Below are positions 20,750 through 30,352 of a DNA stretch of 64,000 nucleotides, one piece after another. Positions within the stretch are counted from its first letter, which is position 1; every line of letters begins with the position of its first letter. Made by a program: the position numbers and the translations under genes. Source of the DNA: Comamonadaceae bacterium (lineage in GTDB: Bacteria; Pseudomonadota; Gammaproteobacteria; Burkholderiales; Burkholderiaceae_C). The stretch spans positions 1 to 64,000 of the forward strand of contig CANBWP010000011.1 in assembly GCA_947373185.1 (NCBI GenBank), in the 5' to 3' direction. The notes beneath the pieces are model-generated. The model did no database searches and was not told where the DNA came from. It saw only the letters and a program-made list of their open reading frames with translations.

Positions 20750-21942
20750 GAGCGACGTTTGAGTTGTTGGTAAAGGCCGCCCGGCAAGCGGCCCAACGAA
20801 CCCTTCAATTCCAATTGAAACAATTCGGCCTGCAACTGCGCGGTGGGCAAACCGCTTCGCAGTTGCAACTCATCGAGGCCCACCGGGTCTTGGCCCAAAT
20901 GGTCAAGGACATTCAAGCTTTGCGGGCCATCTTGCGCTTTGCGGGACTGACTTTCCAAAGACGCCTCAAGTGAGGGCGTGCTTGACGCCCCATTCCATGG
21001 CGCGTCTGGCAAATCTTTCAGCTCTTCCAAAATGTCTTGTGCGCAATCGACCAGCTTGGCACCTTGCTTGATGAGGTCGTGACAGCCCTTGGCCACTGTG
21101 GTGTGAATCGAGCCCGGAATGGCGAAGACCTCTTTGCCCATGTCCAGCGTTTGGCGCGCAGTGATCAGGGATCCGGACCGTGTGGCCGCTTCCACCACCA
21201 AGCAGCCTTGGGACAAGCCTGCAATGAGGCGATTGCGCTGCGGGAAGTTGGACGAATGAGGTGGCGTGTTCAGGGGGTATTCGCTGATGAGCAAACCTTT
21301 GGCTGCAATGCGCATGGCCAGCGTGTGATTTTGTTGCGGATAGACACGGTCGAGGCCCGTGCCAACCACCGCCACGGTGTGCAATGGGTTGGCAGCGCTG
21401 CCACCGTCTAAAGCGCCTTGGTGTGCAGCAGCGTCCACGCCCAGCGCCAAGCCTGAGACCACGGTCAGCCCTGCTTGGGCCAGGGTGTGCGCAAAGTCTT
21501 TGGCATTGATGCGGCCTTGTGGCGTGGGGTTGCGACTGCCCACCACCGCCACGGCCTGCGGTGCCTTAAAGGGCGCTGGACTGAGCCAGCTCAGATGCTG
21601 TGTTTGACCCAATACATAGAGCAAACAGGGTGGATCGGGCGTGAGCATCAGGCTGCTGGGATAGTCCGCATCGGCCAAGGTGAGCAGACGCTTGCCAAAG
21701 CTGTCTTGGGCTTGAAGCCAAGCCCAAGTGGTTTCCAATGCGTCTTCGAGCGCTTGAGGCACGGCACACAGTTGTTGACTGACGGCCACGCTCACAAGGG
21801 CTTGCAAATCGGTGGCGCTGCGCTCAAAAATGGCCTCGGGCAAGCCAAAGCTTTGAAGCAAGGTCCGCGCCGTGACATTGCCGACACCTGGCGTCAGGCT
21901 CAAACGCAGCCAAGCCCGCAGACTTTCACGACTTGAGACCAT
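20746..21942 (-). CDS. dprA: DNA processing protein DprA
   Basis: A 398-residue protein that protects incoming single-stranded DNA during transformation and loads RecA. It has an N-terminal SAM-like helical region, a central Rossmann-like domain with VVGSRNPTPQG and VVSGLALGVDAAAHQGAL, and a C-terminal winged-helix domain. I start at the ATG at 21942 (MVSSRES); the extra N-terminal residues in the ORF track do not fit the family. The presence of DprA suggests the lineage has, or had, natural competence. Confidence 0.93.
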   Translation of the reverse strand: MVSSRESLRAWLRLSLTPGVGNVTARTLLQSFGLPEAIFERSATDLQALVSVAVSQQLCAVPQALEDALETTWAWLQAQDSFGKRLLTLADADYPSSLMLTPDPPCLLYVLGQTQHLSWLSPAPFKAPQAVAVVGSRNPTPQGRINAKDFAHTLAQAGLTVVSGLALGVDAAAHQGALDGGSAANPLHTVAVVGTGLDRVYPQQNHTLAMRIAAKGLLISEYPLNTPPHSSNFPQRNRLIAGLSQGCLVVEAATRSGSLITARQTLDMGKEVFAIPGSIHTTVAKGCHDLIKQGAKLVDCAQDILEELKDLPDAPWNGASSTPSLEASLESQSRKAQDGPQSLNVLDHLGQDPVGLDELQLRSGLPTAQLQAELFQLELKGSLGRLPGGLYQQLKRRS

Positions 21943-22057
21943 GGATTTTCCTTCACGTTTGAGCCAAGATGGGGGGCCGATTCTGGGGGCCAGCCGTGTC
22001 TTGGGCAAGGCTTCTTTAAATTAGAGAAAATAGAGGTATTGCTGAATACACATCACC

Positions 22058-22564
22058 ATGGCCCTTTTAAACATACTTTGCTATCCCGATCCCCGACTTC
22101 ACACGGTGGCCAAACCCGTCACGGTGTTTGATGACAAGCTGCGCGCGTTGGTGGCCGACATGATTGAAACCATGTACGAGGCCCAAGGCGTGGGCTTGGC
22201 CGCCACGCAAATCAATGTGCACCAGCGCTTGGTGGTGATGGACACCTCGGAAGAGCGTGACCAACCCATCGTGCTGATCAATCCAGAAATCACATGGGCC
22301 AGTGAAGCGCGCGTGAAGGGCGAAGAAGGTTGCCTGTCCGTGCCAGGAATTTACGACGGTGTCGAGCGTGCAGTGGCTGTGAAAGTGAAAGCGGCAGATG
22401 AGCACGGGCAGGTTCGGGAGATCGAAGGCGAAGGTTTGTTGGCGGTTTGCATCCAACACGAACTGGACCATCTGATGGGCAAGGTGTTTGTGGAGTATTT
22501 GTCGCCTTTGAAGCGCAATCGCATCAAGACCAAATTGCTCAAAGCGCAAAGAGAAGACGCTTGA
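22058..22564 (+). CDS. def: Peptide deformylase
   Basis: A 168-residue metalloenzyme that removes the formyl group from nascent protein N-termini. Three signature motifs are intact: GVGLAATQ (44-51), EGCLS with metal-ligand Cys92, and HELDH (134-138). It is the first gene of def-fmt, the conserved pair for adding and removing formyl. Confidence 0.97.
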   Translation: MALLNILCYPDPRLHTVAKPVTVFDDKLRALVADMIETMYEAQGVGLAATQINVHQRLVVMDTSEERDQPIVLINPEITWASEARVKGEEGCLSVPGIYDGVERAVAVKVKAADEHGQVREIEGEGLLAVCIQHELDHLMGKVFVEYLSPLKRNRIKTKLLKAQREDA

Positions 22565-22583
22565 TGCTTGCGAAAGAAACCCC

Positions 22584-23543
22584 ATGCGCGTGATCTTTGC
22601 GGGTACTCCAGAATTTGCCCGCAGCGCATTGGCGGCGCTGCATGCGGCAGGCCATGACATCGTGGGTGTTTTGACGCAACCCGATCGACCTGCAGGTCGC
22701 GGTATGAAATTGCAAGCGTCTGCCGTGAAGCAATTTGCGCAAAGCCAAGACTTGCCTGTCGTGCAAGTTCACAGTTTGAAACTGGATGGCAAGTACCCTG
22801 ATGAAGCTGCGGCGGCGCAAGCCTTCATCGCGCAAGCGAACGCTGATGTGATGGTGGTGGCGGCTTATGGTTTGATCTTGCCGCAATGGGTATTGGATGC
22901 CCCGCGCTTTGGTTGTCTGAACATCCACGCTTCTTTGTTGCCACGCTGGCGCGGCGCCGCGCCGATACACCGCGCCATTGAAGCCGGGGATGCTCAGACC
23001 GGTGTCACCATCATGCAAATGGACGCAGGCCTTGACACCGGCGACATGCTGCTTGAAGAGGCCATGCCCATTGAGGCACAAGACACCACAGCCAGCTTGC
23101 ATGACAAACTGGCTGACATGGGGGCGCGCCTGATTGTTCAGGCTTTGACGCAAGTCGGCCAATTCAAACCGGTGAAGCAGCCCGAAGCGGGTGTGACTTA
23201 CGCGCACAAAATTGAAAAAACGGAAGCGGCCATTGATTGGACGCAATCAGCGCACGTGTTGGCGCAACGCATTCGTGCTTTTGACCCCTTCCCTGGCATG
23301 ACTTCGCAGATGGCCGGCGAAGTGGTCAAGGTCTGGCAAGCGCATGAGGTCAACGCACTTTCTGGGCCTCGCCGGGTTCAAGCGGGCACTTTGATGTCGG
23401 TGTCAGACTTGGGGCTGGAAGTGGCGTGTGGTGAGGGCGTGTTGTGCCTCACGCAATTGCAAAAACCGGGCGGCAAGCGACAAGCTGCGGCAGATTTTGT
23501 GCGCAGTTTCAAAGGCGCAGTTGGCGATGTTTTTCAAAGCTGA
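22584..23543 (+). CDS. fmt: Methionyl-tRNA formyltransferase
   Basis: A 319-residue enzyme that formylates initiator Met-tRNA using 10-formyl-tetrahydrofolate. The catalytic-domain motif [16 protein letters not shown] is intact, as is the downstream [10 protein letters not shown] loop. The C-terminal OB-like tRNA-binding domain is present. It lies 19 bp after def, and its last 17 bases overlap azlC in another frame. Confidence 0.97.
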   Translation: MRVIFAGTPEFARSALAALHAAGHDIVGVLTQPDRPAGRGMKLQASAVKQFAQSQDLPVVQVHSLKLDGKYPDEAAAAQAFIAQANADVMVVAAYGLILPQWVLDAPRFGCLNIHASLLPRWRGAAPIHRAIEAGDAQTGVTIMQMDAGLDTGDMLLEEAMPIEAQDTTASLHDKLADMGARLIVQALTQVGQFKPVKQPEAGVTYAHKIEKTEAAIDWTQSAHVLAQRIRAFDPFPGMTSQMAGEVVKVWQAHEVNALSGPRRVQAGTLMSVSDLGLEVACGEGVLCLTQLQKPGGKRQAAADFVRSFKGAVGDVFQS

Positions 23544-24261
23544 AAACTACAGACACCCTGGCTACTTGGCGGGTTTGCGCAATGCGGCACCGCAAGCGCC
23601 GGGTGTGGCGGCTTGGGGTTTGATGACGGGCGTGGCCATGATGAACTCGGGCATGAGTGTGATGGAAGCCATCGCCATGACCCTCTTTGTGTATGCGGGC
23701 AGCTCGCAATTGGCCGCCATTCCCTTGATTGCGGCAGGTGCACCCGCTTGGGTGATTTTGGCCACCGGCTTTTGCGTCAACTTGCGCTTCATGGTGTTCA
23801 GTTTGCATTTGCGGCCCTACCTGATGCATTTGCCGCGGCTCGAGCGAATGATGCACGGCTACCTGACCGCGGACATCAGTTATGTGATGTTCACCACCCG
23901 TTTTCTCAAGCCTGGCCAAGATGCCGCTGAACAAAGCGCACAAACGGCATTTCTGGCGGGCCACACCCTCACGGTGTGGGTGAGTTGGATGGTGGCCAGT
24001 TTCTTGGGCATTTTCTTGGCCAACATGATTCCCACGACTTGGGGTTTGGGTTTTGCGGGCACCTTGTGTTTGGTGGGCATTTTGTGTTCTTTGGCCAGCA
24101 CGCGCATGCGCATTGTGGCGGCCAGTGTGGCGGCCATCACGGCCATTGCGGCTTACCAATTGCCCATGAAGCTGAACATTGTGATGGCCATTGGTGCGGC
24201 GGTGATCTTGAGCATGAGTTTGGAGCGCTTTCCAAAATGGACCCAAGGGCAAAGCGCATGA
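23527..24261 (+). CDS. azlC: AzlC family branched-chain amino acid exporter, large subunit
   Basis: A 244-residue polytopic membrane protein. With AzlD it exports branched-chain amino acids and their analogues (as BrnFE does). It has the family-typical [13 protein letters not shown] and [14 protein letters not shown] segments. I start at the ATG at 23527 (MFFKAENY), inside the end of fmt; the ORF-track start is 33 codons too early. The stop overlaps the azlD start by ATGA. Confidence 0.9.
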   Translation: MFFKAENYRHPGYLAGLRNAAPQAPGVAAWGLMTGVAMMNSGMSVMEAIAMTLFVYAGSSQLAAIPLIAAGAPAWVILATGFCVNLRFMVFSLHLRPYLMHLPRLERMMHGYLTADISYVMFTTRFLKPGQDAAEQSAQTAFLAGHTLTVWVSWMVASFLGIFLANMIPTTWGLGFAGTLCLVGILCSLASTRMRIVAASVAAITAIAAYQLPMKLNIVMAIGAAVILSMSLERFPKWTQGQSA

Positions 24262-24605
24262 ACTTCTTTGCGGGGACGGATCTTTGGACAGTGGCCGTGA
24301 TTGTGGGATTGACTTTGGTGACGATCGTGACCCGCAGTTTCTTTTTCATCTCAAGTGAGGAGTGGACTTTGCCGGCGTGGGCACAACGCGGTTTGCAATA
24401 TGCGCCCATTGCGGCCTTGGCGGCCGTGGTCTTGCCAGAAATTTTGATGCAGCAGGGCCAGTTCTTGCACACTTGGATGGATGCCCGCTGGGTGGGTGCT
24501 GTGGTGGGAGGCGCCGTGTATTTTTGGCGCCGCAATGTGCTGCTCACCATTGTGGCGGGCATGCTGGCCTATTTGCCCTTGCATTTGTGGCTGGCTTGGT
24601 CGTGA
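24258..24605 (+). CDS. azlD: AzlD family branched-chain amino acid exporter, small subunit
   Basis: A 115-residue membrane protein with about four helices, the small partner of AzlC. It begins [12 protein letters not shown] and contains TRSFFFISSEEW and ALAAVVLPEIL, typical of AzlD. The ORF track buries it in a 209-residue frame that starts inside azlC; the real start is the ATG at 24258, coupled to azlC. Confidence 0.9.
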   Translation: MNFFAGTDLWTVAVIVGLTLVTIVTRSFFFISSEEWTLPAWAQRGLQYAPIAALAAVVLPEILMQQGQFLHTWMDARWVGAVVGGAVYFWRRNVLLTIVAGMLAYLPLHLWLAWS

Positions 24606-24762
24606 AGTTCGAATCGGGACCAACACGGTTCCTGTTCCTGCGGGGTCAGTTTTTGCAAGTTGGCGCGACTAAAATCTTGTCCGTACAGCGCGACGACCTT
24701 GAGTCGGACATCGTCATCAAGAGGGTGCGCTCTTTCCTCTTCCTTCCTTCAAGAGAGATTTC

Positions 24763-25953
24763 ATGAACGTCATTCGTTTTTCAGATTTGTGTGCTCAGGG
24801 CAAAGTCAAAGGCCAACGTGTTTTCATTCGCGCTGACTTGAACGTGCCGCAAAACGATGCAGGTGAGATCACAGAAGACACGCGCATTCGTGCTTCGGTG
24901 CCCTGCATTCAAATGGCATTGGACGCTGGCGCGGCTGTCATGGTGACCAGCCATTTGGGCCGCCCCACAGAAGGCGAATTCAAGGCCGAAGATTCATTGG
25001 CACCCGTGGCCAAACGTTTGGCCGAATTGCTTGGCCGCGAAGTGGCACTCAAAGCCAATTGGGTCGATGGTGTGCAAGTGGCCGAAGGCCAAGTGGTTTT
25101 GCTTGAAAACTGCCGCGTCAACAAAGGCGAGAAAAAGAACAACCCTGAGTTGGCGCAAAAAATGGCGGCCTTGTGCGACATCTTTGTGAACGATGCATTT
25201 GGCACCGCACACCGTGCAGAAGGCACCACCTACGGCATTGCTGAATACGCCAAGGTGGCGTGTGCAGGTCCGTTGCTGGCCGCAGAAATAGATGCCATCA
25301 CCAAAGCACTGGCGCATCCTGCACGCCCACTGGCCGCCATTGTGGCGGGCAGCAAGGTCTCTACCAAGCTCACCATTTTGAAAAGCTTGGCCGACAAAGT
25401 GGACCAACTCATTGTGGGTGGCGGCATTGCCAACACCTTCATGTTGGCCGCAGGTTTGAAGATTGGCAAAAGCTTGGCCGAGCCCGATTTGCTGGCAGAA
25501 GCCAAAGCAGTGATCGAGATCATGAAAGCGCGTGGCGCCGAAGTGCCTATTCCGACAGACGTGGTGACCGCCAAATCTTTCTCAGCCGATGCAGTGGCCA
25601 CTGTGAAGCAAGCCACAGACGTGGCCGACGACGATTTGATTTTGGACATTGGCCCTCAGACCGCGGCCAAATTGGCAACGCAGCTCAAGGCGGCCGGCAC
25701 CATCGTGTGGAACGGCCCTGTGGGCGTGTTTGAATTTGCCGCCTTTGAAAACGGCACGCGCGTGATTGCACAAGCCATCGCAGAATCCAAGGCTTTCAGC
25801 ATCGCGGGTGGTGGCGATACCTTGGCTGCCATTGCCAAGTACGGCATTGAAAAACAAGTGGGCTACATCTCTACCGGCGGTGGTGCGTTCTTGGAAATGC
25901 TAGAAGGCAAGACTTTGCCAGCCATTGAAATTTTGACCCAGCGCGCACAATGA
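24763..25953 (+). CDS. pgk: Phosphoglycerate kinase
   Basis: A 396-residue glycolytic enzyme transferring phosphate between 1,3-bisphosphoglycerate and ADP. The N-terminal domain has RADLNVP and the SHLGRP motif, and the C-terminal nucleotide domain has [10 protein letters not shown] and [10 protein letters not shown], with the closing GGGDTLAA loop. It is monocistronic, with a 157-bp upstream gap and a strong terminator downstream. Confidence 0.97.
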   Translation: MNVIRFSDLCAQGKVKGQRVFIRADLNVPQNDAGEITEDTRIRASVPCIQMALDAGAAVMVTSHLGRPTEGEFKAEDSLAPVAKRLAELLGREVALKANWVDGVQVAEGQVVLLENCRVNKGEKKNNPELAQKMAALCDIFVNDAFGTAHRAEGTTYGIAEYAKVACAGPLLAAEIDAITKALAHPARPLAAIVAGSKVSTKLTILKSLADKVDQLIVGGGIANTFMLAAGLKIGKSLAEPDLLAEAKAVIEIMKARGAEVPIPTDVVTAKSFSADAVATVKQATDVADDDLILDIGPQTAAKLATQLKAAGTIVWNGPVGVFEFAAFENGTRVIAQAIAESKAFSIAGGGDTLAAIAKYGIEKQVGYISTGGGAFLEMLEGKTLPAIEILTQRAQ

Positions 25954-25961
25954 TCTTGCAC

Positions 25962-25992
25962 AAAAAAGGCCGCTGATTCAGCGGCCTTTTTT
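25962..25992. terminator. Strong bidirectional terminator after pgk
   Basis: A-run, then GGCCGCT/AGCGGCC hairpin around GATTC, then T-run. The flanking A and T runs allow termination from both sides: pgk on the plus strand and the desaturase on the minus strand. Confidence 0.92.
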
Positions 25993-26029
25993 CTTGCCTT
26001 GGCCGACTTGAAAGTTGGCCCGTGTGTGT

Positions 26030-27139
26030 TTAAGACTTGGCCGGCAGGTTGCCGCGCACCGGGCTGGTCATGTGACCTTGGAAGTCGGTCCAGCATTCAC
26101 GCGAGAAGTCGTACAGCTTGCAGGCCTTGGCCGTTTTGAAATACCAGCCCCAAGAGAAGGGCTGGACAATGATTCGGCCTGGCAGCATTTCTTCCAACTT
26201 GGCCTGGGCTTGCTTCAAACGGTACAGCGGAATGCTCATGTCCACATGGTGGGCGGTGTGCTCCATGATGTGGTGCACCATGTTGCCAATTTTCATGGGG
26301 AACGTCAGGTGCACCGTGGTGGAGACAAAGGGTTGCGCTTTGGTCCAAGCCGATTTCTCGTTGTGCCAAGACACACGCACATGGGTGTGGTGCACATACA
26401 CCACGAAGCCAATCATGGTGTTCCAAAATAAGAAAGGCACGAAGACGCCCATGAGCAGTGTGAGTCCAACCGATTGACCGGTGGCCCCAGCGGCATAAGC
26501 CATCACGCCAAGCCAAATGGCACCAAACACGGTGACGAGCAAACTGTCTTTGAAAAAGATGGGGCGGCGGGTCGGCATGTGGGTTTTGTTCGGGAAGAAT
26601 TCGCGTTTCCACCAAATTTCAATGAGGTAGTAAAGGCCAGGTGCCCAACCACTGCGATACAGGTATTGCAACAAGCGATCCACAGGGCCCAAAGCCGCAA
26701 ACTCTTCGGCCGTCAAAGGGGTCCACACAAAGTCGACACCTTTCAAATTGGTGTAGCCGTGGTGCACCACGTTGTGGCCGGTGTCCCACAGGCTATAGGG
26801 TGTGAGTGAATACAAGAAGGCGTAGCGTCCTATCCATTTGTTCAGCTCGCGGTGTGGCGTGAGGCTTTGATGGCAGGCATCGTGGCCAATGATGAAGAGG
26901 CGGCCAATCACAAAGCCTGCAGACAAGCCGCACAGCAATTTGAGCCACACAGACTCGACCATCACAGTGCCTGCGATCAGGCCGATGAACAAAGCCGTGT
27001 CAACCAGCAGCAGGACAAAGGCGCGCAAGGTGGAGCGTTCGGACAAAGGCAAAAGCCATTGGCGAATGATTTTGCGATGCGGCATGTCCTGATCCAGGGG
27101 GATCGGTTGCGAATTTTCGGGTGAAGCGTTTGTAGTCAT
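26030..27139 (-). CDS. Membrane fatty acid desaturase
   Basis: A 369-residue di-iron membrane enzyme that introduces double bonds into acyl chains. The three histidine boxes are present: HDACH (about residues 86-90), HNVVHH (122-127) and HTAHH (near 301), with hydrophobic spans between them. The pattern fits the DesA/omega-6-like family. I start at the ATG at 27139 (MTTNASPE). It is monocistronic and shares the bidirectional terminator with pgk; the position of the double bond is not readable from sequence. Confidence 0.88.
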   Translation of the reverse strand: MTTNASPENSQPIPLDQDMPHRKIIRQWLLPLSERSTLRAFVLLLVDTALFIGLIAGTVMVESVWLKLLCGLSAGFVIGRLFIIGHDACHQSLTPHRELNKWIGRYAFLYSLTPYSLWDTGHNVVHHGYTNLKGVDFVWTPLTAEEFAALGPVDRLLQYLYRSGWAPGLYYLIEIWWKREFFPNKTHMPTRRPIFFKDSLLVTVFGAIWLGVMAYAAGATGQSVGLTLLMGVFVPFLFWNTMIGFVVYVHHTHVRVSWHNEKSAWTKAQPFVSTTVHLTFPMKIGNMVHHIMEHTAHHVDMSIPLYRLKQAQAKLEEMLPGRIIVQPFSWGWYFKTAKACKLYDFSRECWTDFQGHMTSPVRGNLPAKS

Positions 27140-27426
27140 AAAAGGGGGCAAAAGCAAAGCTTGGGTGCTGTCAGGCGCAATCCCCCGAGTCTAAACCGAG
27201 AGGCTTTTCCCGTGACTGACATGGGTCAATCCGGCAAGATTTTGAGGACATCGGAAGGTCCCAGGCGCTGACGGTGTGTAAATGTGAGGAAAACTCAAGC
27301 AGCTTCGTAGCGTTTGGGTTGTTTTCAACCCTACGGCCTGTGAGCTCTCGTGCGAGAAAAGTACGATTCCCCTATGATCGGCGCTTCTTTTGACTTAATT
27401 CAATCGGCTTTGAAGCCTTAATTTTT
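27140..27426. other. 287-bp gap between desaturase and the catabolic island
   Basis: No gene is seen. A hairpin GGGTTG-TTTT-CAACCC lies at 27316-27331, flanked by CGTAG and CTACG. A TATGAT hexamer (27373-27378) could be a -10 box for the MmgE/PrpD gene, but there is no convincing -35. A very degenerate echo of the island operator lies at 27366-27384 and is not called. Confidence 0.4.
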
Positions 27427-28803
27427 ATGACTGCACGCAATACCACCGTCGTTGCCGACGCCAATGCCCCCGCCATTACCCAATTGTTGGCCGAATTTGT
27501 GGCCAACCACCCTTCCAAAGGCTGGTCAGATGCCGTGGAAGCGCAAGCGCACCGCACCTTTGCCAATTGGGCGGGCTGTGCTGTGGGACCAAGCACCCAT
27601 GAAACCATCGAAGCCGCTTTGGGCGCCGTGAAAGAGTTGGCCCCTTCTGCGCAAGCCTCCGTCTTGGGCCGCAGCGATCGCGTTGACATGGCCAATGCCG
27701 CTTTGCTCAATGGCATCAGTTCGCACACGTTTGACTTCGACGACACGCACCTGAAAACCATCATTCACCCCGCTGGCCCTGTGGCTTCTGCCATCTTGGC
27801 TTTGGGTGAGCACCTGGGCTCGACCGGTCGTCAATTGATCGACGCTTTGGTGATTGGCGTGGAGGTGTCATGCCGCGTGGGCAATGCGGTGTACCCCAAC
27901 CACTACGACCGCGGTTGGCACATCACGGGTTCGACCGGCATGTTGGGCAGTGCGGCTGCCTGCTCTCGTTTGCTCGGCCTGAATGCCAAACAAACGCAAA
28001 TGGCCTTGGGCATTGCCGCATCGCAGCCAGTGGGCTTGCGCGAACAGTTCGGCACCATGACCAAACCCTTCCACCCCGGTGGCGCAGCCAAAGTGGGCTT
28101 GATGTCTGCTTTGATGGCCAAACACGGTTACACCGCATCCCCCCGCGCATTGGAAGCACCGCGCGGTTTGATGCAAGTGTTCTCCGACAAAACCGATTGG
28201 AAAGAAATCACCGAGAACCTGGGCACTTCTTGGGAAATTGAACTCAACACCTACAAGCCATTTGCTTGCGGCATTGTGATTCACCCCGCCATCGATGCGT
28301 GCGTGCAATTGCGTGAGAAGCACAACATCAAGCCCGAACAAGTGGCCAAAGTGACTTTGAAGGCGCATCCCTTGGTGCAAGAATTGACAGGCAAGAAAAC
28401 ACCGACCGACGGCTTGTTGGCCAAGTTCAGCGTGTTCCATTCATGTGCCGTGGCATTGATCTACGGCCGCGCCGGCGAACATGAGTACGCCGACGACGTG
28501 GTGCGTTCACCTCTGGTGATTGGCGTGCGCGACAAAGTGGAATTGATTGTGGACCGCAGCATTCACGAGGCGTCTGTGGACGTGACCTTGGAAACCACCG
28601 ACGGCCAGAAACACCACATCTACATTGAGCGCGCCATTGGCAGTTTGGAAAAGCCCATGAGCAACGAGCAACTGAAAGCCAAGTTTGTCGATCAAAGCAC
28701 GCCTATTTTGGGTGCTGCCAAAACAGAAGAAGCTTGGAACTTGTGCATGAGCTTGGCTGCCCAAAAAGACTTGTCAGCCCTGCTCAAAAGCTTGACGCAA
28801 TAA
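27427..28803 (+). CDS. MmgE/PrpD family protein (first copy)
   Basis: A 458-residue protein of the superfamily of 2-methylcitrate dehydratase, aconitate decarboxylase and iminodisuccinate epimerase. Recognisable features are the FDFDDTH motif near residue 99, the conserved HITGSTGMLGSAAA stretch and the lid domain after about 270. The family acts on di- and tricarboxylates, but the reaction cannot be assigned. It lies just upstream of a tripartite tricarboxylate transporter and is separated from it by a terminator-like hairpin. A second, distinct MmgE/PrpD gene lies at the other end of the transporter. Confidence 0.85.
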   Translation: MTARNTTVVADANAPAITQLLAEFVANHPSKGWSDAVEAQAHRTFANWAGCAVGPSTHETIEAALGAVKELAPSAQASVLGRSDRVDMANAALLNGISSHTFDFDDTHLKTIIHPAGPVASAILALGEHLGSTGRQLIDALVIGVEVSCRVGNAVYPNHYDRGWHITGSTGMLGSAAACSRLLGLNAKQTQMALGIAASQPVGLREQFGTMTKPFHPGGAAKVGLMSALMAKHGYTASPRALEAPRGLMQVFSDKTDWKEITENLGTSWEIELNTYKPFACGIVIHPAIDACVQLREKHNIKPEQVAKVTLKAHPLVQELTGKKTPTDGLLAKFSVFHSCAVALIYGRAGEHEYADDVVRSPLVIGVRDKVELIVDRSIHEASVDVTLETTDGQKHHIYIERAIGSLEKPMSNEQLKAKFVDQSTPILGAAKTEEAWNLCMSLAAQKDLSALLKSLTQ

Positions 28804-28817
28804 GCAGACAGAACCCC

Positions 28818-28850
28818 AGTCCCGACGGTGCAAACCTCGGGACTTTTTTT
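28818..28850 (+). terminator. Terminator between MmgE/PrpD and tctC
   Basis: AGTCCCGA pairs with TCGGGACT across an 11-base loop and is followed by seven T residues. It is probably partial, since the genes after it have the same orientation and the tctC start is only 18 bp away. Confidence 0.75.
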
Positions 28851-28868
28851 CGAACAACGGAGACACCC

Positions 28869-29858
28869 ATGAAAAGCATTGTTGGTTTGAAGGTTGCCTT
28901 GGCATTGTCCTTGGCCTGTTTGAGCCTGTCCCAAGCGATGGCGCAGCCGGCCTCATCGGGTGCTGCGCCTGCACCCTATCCCGTAAGCCGCGTGACCTTG
29001 GTCACGCATTCAAGTCCTGGCGGTGGTACAGATGTGTTTTTGCGTGACTTGGGTAAGTACTTGCCAACGGTCATGAAGGCGGGCTTTGCAGTCGAAAACA
29101 TTCGCGGTGGCAGCGGTGCAAAGGCCATTGCCAATGTGGCCAAAGCAGCGCCCGATGGCAGCATGTTTTATGGCACCACGCCCACTTACATTCAAACCAC
29201 ACTGCTTTCAAAACCCACAGTGGGATATGACGGTTTGGATCCGATGTTGATTGTTTTCATTGATCCAGAAGTTATTTTCACTCGCGCTGAATCGTCTTTC
29301 AAAAGTCTTCAAGATGTGATGACGCATGCCAAGAACAATCCTGGTAAATCGCGTTGGGGCTCGTCCAACCCCGCATCACTCGAACGCATTGGCATGGAAA
29401 AGTTGGCCCGCGCCGGCGGCGTGAAAGTACCCATCGTCAGCCATGAGGGCGGTGCAGATCAGATGATTGGTGTGTTGAATGGTACGTACGACATTGGCAT
29501 TGGTGAAATTCAAGAGTTGCAAGGTCAACTTGAAGCTGGAAAGATTCGTTTGCTGGCCACCTTGTCGGAGAAAAGACTCTCAGGCATCCCCCAGTTGCAG
29601 ACTGCCAAAGAGCAAGGCTTTGACGTGGTGATCCGCAAATTCCGTGGCATTGCTGCGCCCAAAGGATTGCCCGATTCAGTGGCCAAGACTTGGGAAGATG
29701 CTGTGCGCAAAGTGTTGGAAATTCCGGCCTACAAAGCGGAGTACACCAAAGACAGCTTAACGCCCATGTTGTTGGGTCGTGAGGCCGCCAGAAAGTTCAC
29801 GGCTGAAGTGGCGGCTGAAACTGCAGCCTCATTCAAAGAAATGGGCTTGACCAAATGA
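28869..29858 (+). CDS. tctC: Tripartite tricarboxylate transporter, substrate-binding protein
   Basis: A 329-residue periplasmic receptor of the Bug/TctC family. The Sec signal peptide is MKSIVGLKVALALSLACLSLSQAMA. The mature protein has SSPGGGTDVFLR, which forms the carboxylate-binding loop. I start at the ATG at 28869; the longer ORF-track start begins inside the previous gene. It delivers a carboxylate to TctAB, whose genes follow directly (ATGA overlap with tctB). Confidence 0.88.
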   Translation: MKSIVGLKVALALSLACLSLSQAMAQPASSGAAPAPYPVSRVTLVTHSSPGGGTDVFLRDLGKYLPTVMKAGFAVENIRGGSGAKAIANVAKAAPDGSMFYGTTPTYIQTTLLSKPTVGYDGLDPMLIVFIDPEVIFTRAESSFKSLQDVMTHAKNNPGKSRWGSSNPASLERIGMEKLARAGGVKVPIVSHEGGADQMIGVLNGTYDIGIGEIQELQGQLEAGKIRLLATLSEKRLSGIPQLQTAKEQGFDVVIRKFRGIAAPKGLPDSVAKTWEDAVRKVLEIPAYKAEYTKDSLTPMLLGREAARKFTAEVAAETAASFKEMGLTK

Positions 29859-30349
29859 ACGCACAACAAACAGATCGTTTGACGGGCGCTTTGGGCTTTT
29901 TGGTTGCCTCGGTATACGTCTATCAAGCAGGGTTGATCGAAGACAGCTTGTTGGCAGATGCTGTCGGCGTTGCAGGCGTCCCAACCGCCATTGCTTACTT
30001 GATGGCCGCAGCGTCCGCAGGTTTATTTTTCAAGTCGTTCTTCAAAAATGCGCCCACTGAAAAATCTGAACCTGAAGAAATTGAACCAGGCGGCAGCGAG
30101 CATCCTCATTGGAAAGCGTTTGGCTTGCTTGCATTGTTGGCCATTTTTGTGGCGATGGTGCCAGTGTTAGGTTTTGTGATCGCCATTGGCTTGACGGTAG
30201 CTGCTGTCGCTTATTTTGGCGGTGCGCGTGGCATCAAGACATTGCTGTGGTGTGCTGTGCTGACGGGGCCTGCGTTGTGGCTGTCGTTTGACTATGCCTT
30301 GGAAATTCATTTGCCAACCGGCATGTGGGCGCATTGGATGGGAAAGTAA
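29855..30349 (+). CDS. tctB: Tripartite tricarboxylate transporter, small membrane subunit
   Basis: A 164-residue membrane protein with four hydrophobic spans, the size and topology of TctB. It has a charged cytoplasmic linker around residues 65-85 (EPEEIEPGG). Sequence conservation in this family is low, so the call rests on position between tctC and tctA and on topology. Confidence 0.85.
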   Translation: MNAQQTDRLTGALGFLVASVYVYQAGLIEDSLLADAVGVAGVPTAIAYLMAAASAGLFFKSFFKNAPTEKSEPEEIEPGGSEHPHWKAFGLLALLAIFVAMVPVLGFVIAIGLTVAAVAYFGGARGIKTLLWCAVLTGPALWLSFDYALEIHLPTGMWAHWMGK

Positions 30350-30352
30350 ATC

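Noticed and set aside
27366-27384. Sixth copy of the island operator before the first MmgE/PrpD gene
   Set aside because: GATTCCCCTATGATCGGCG keeps only part of one half-site and lacks the GAAC half, so it does not meet the pattern.
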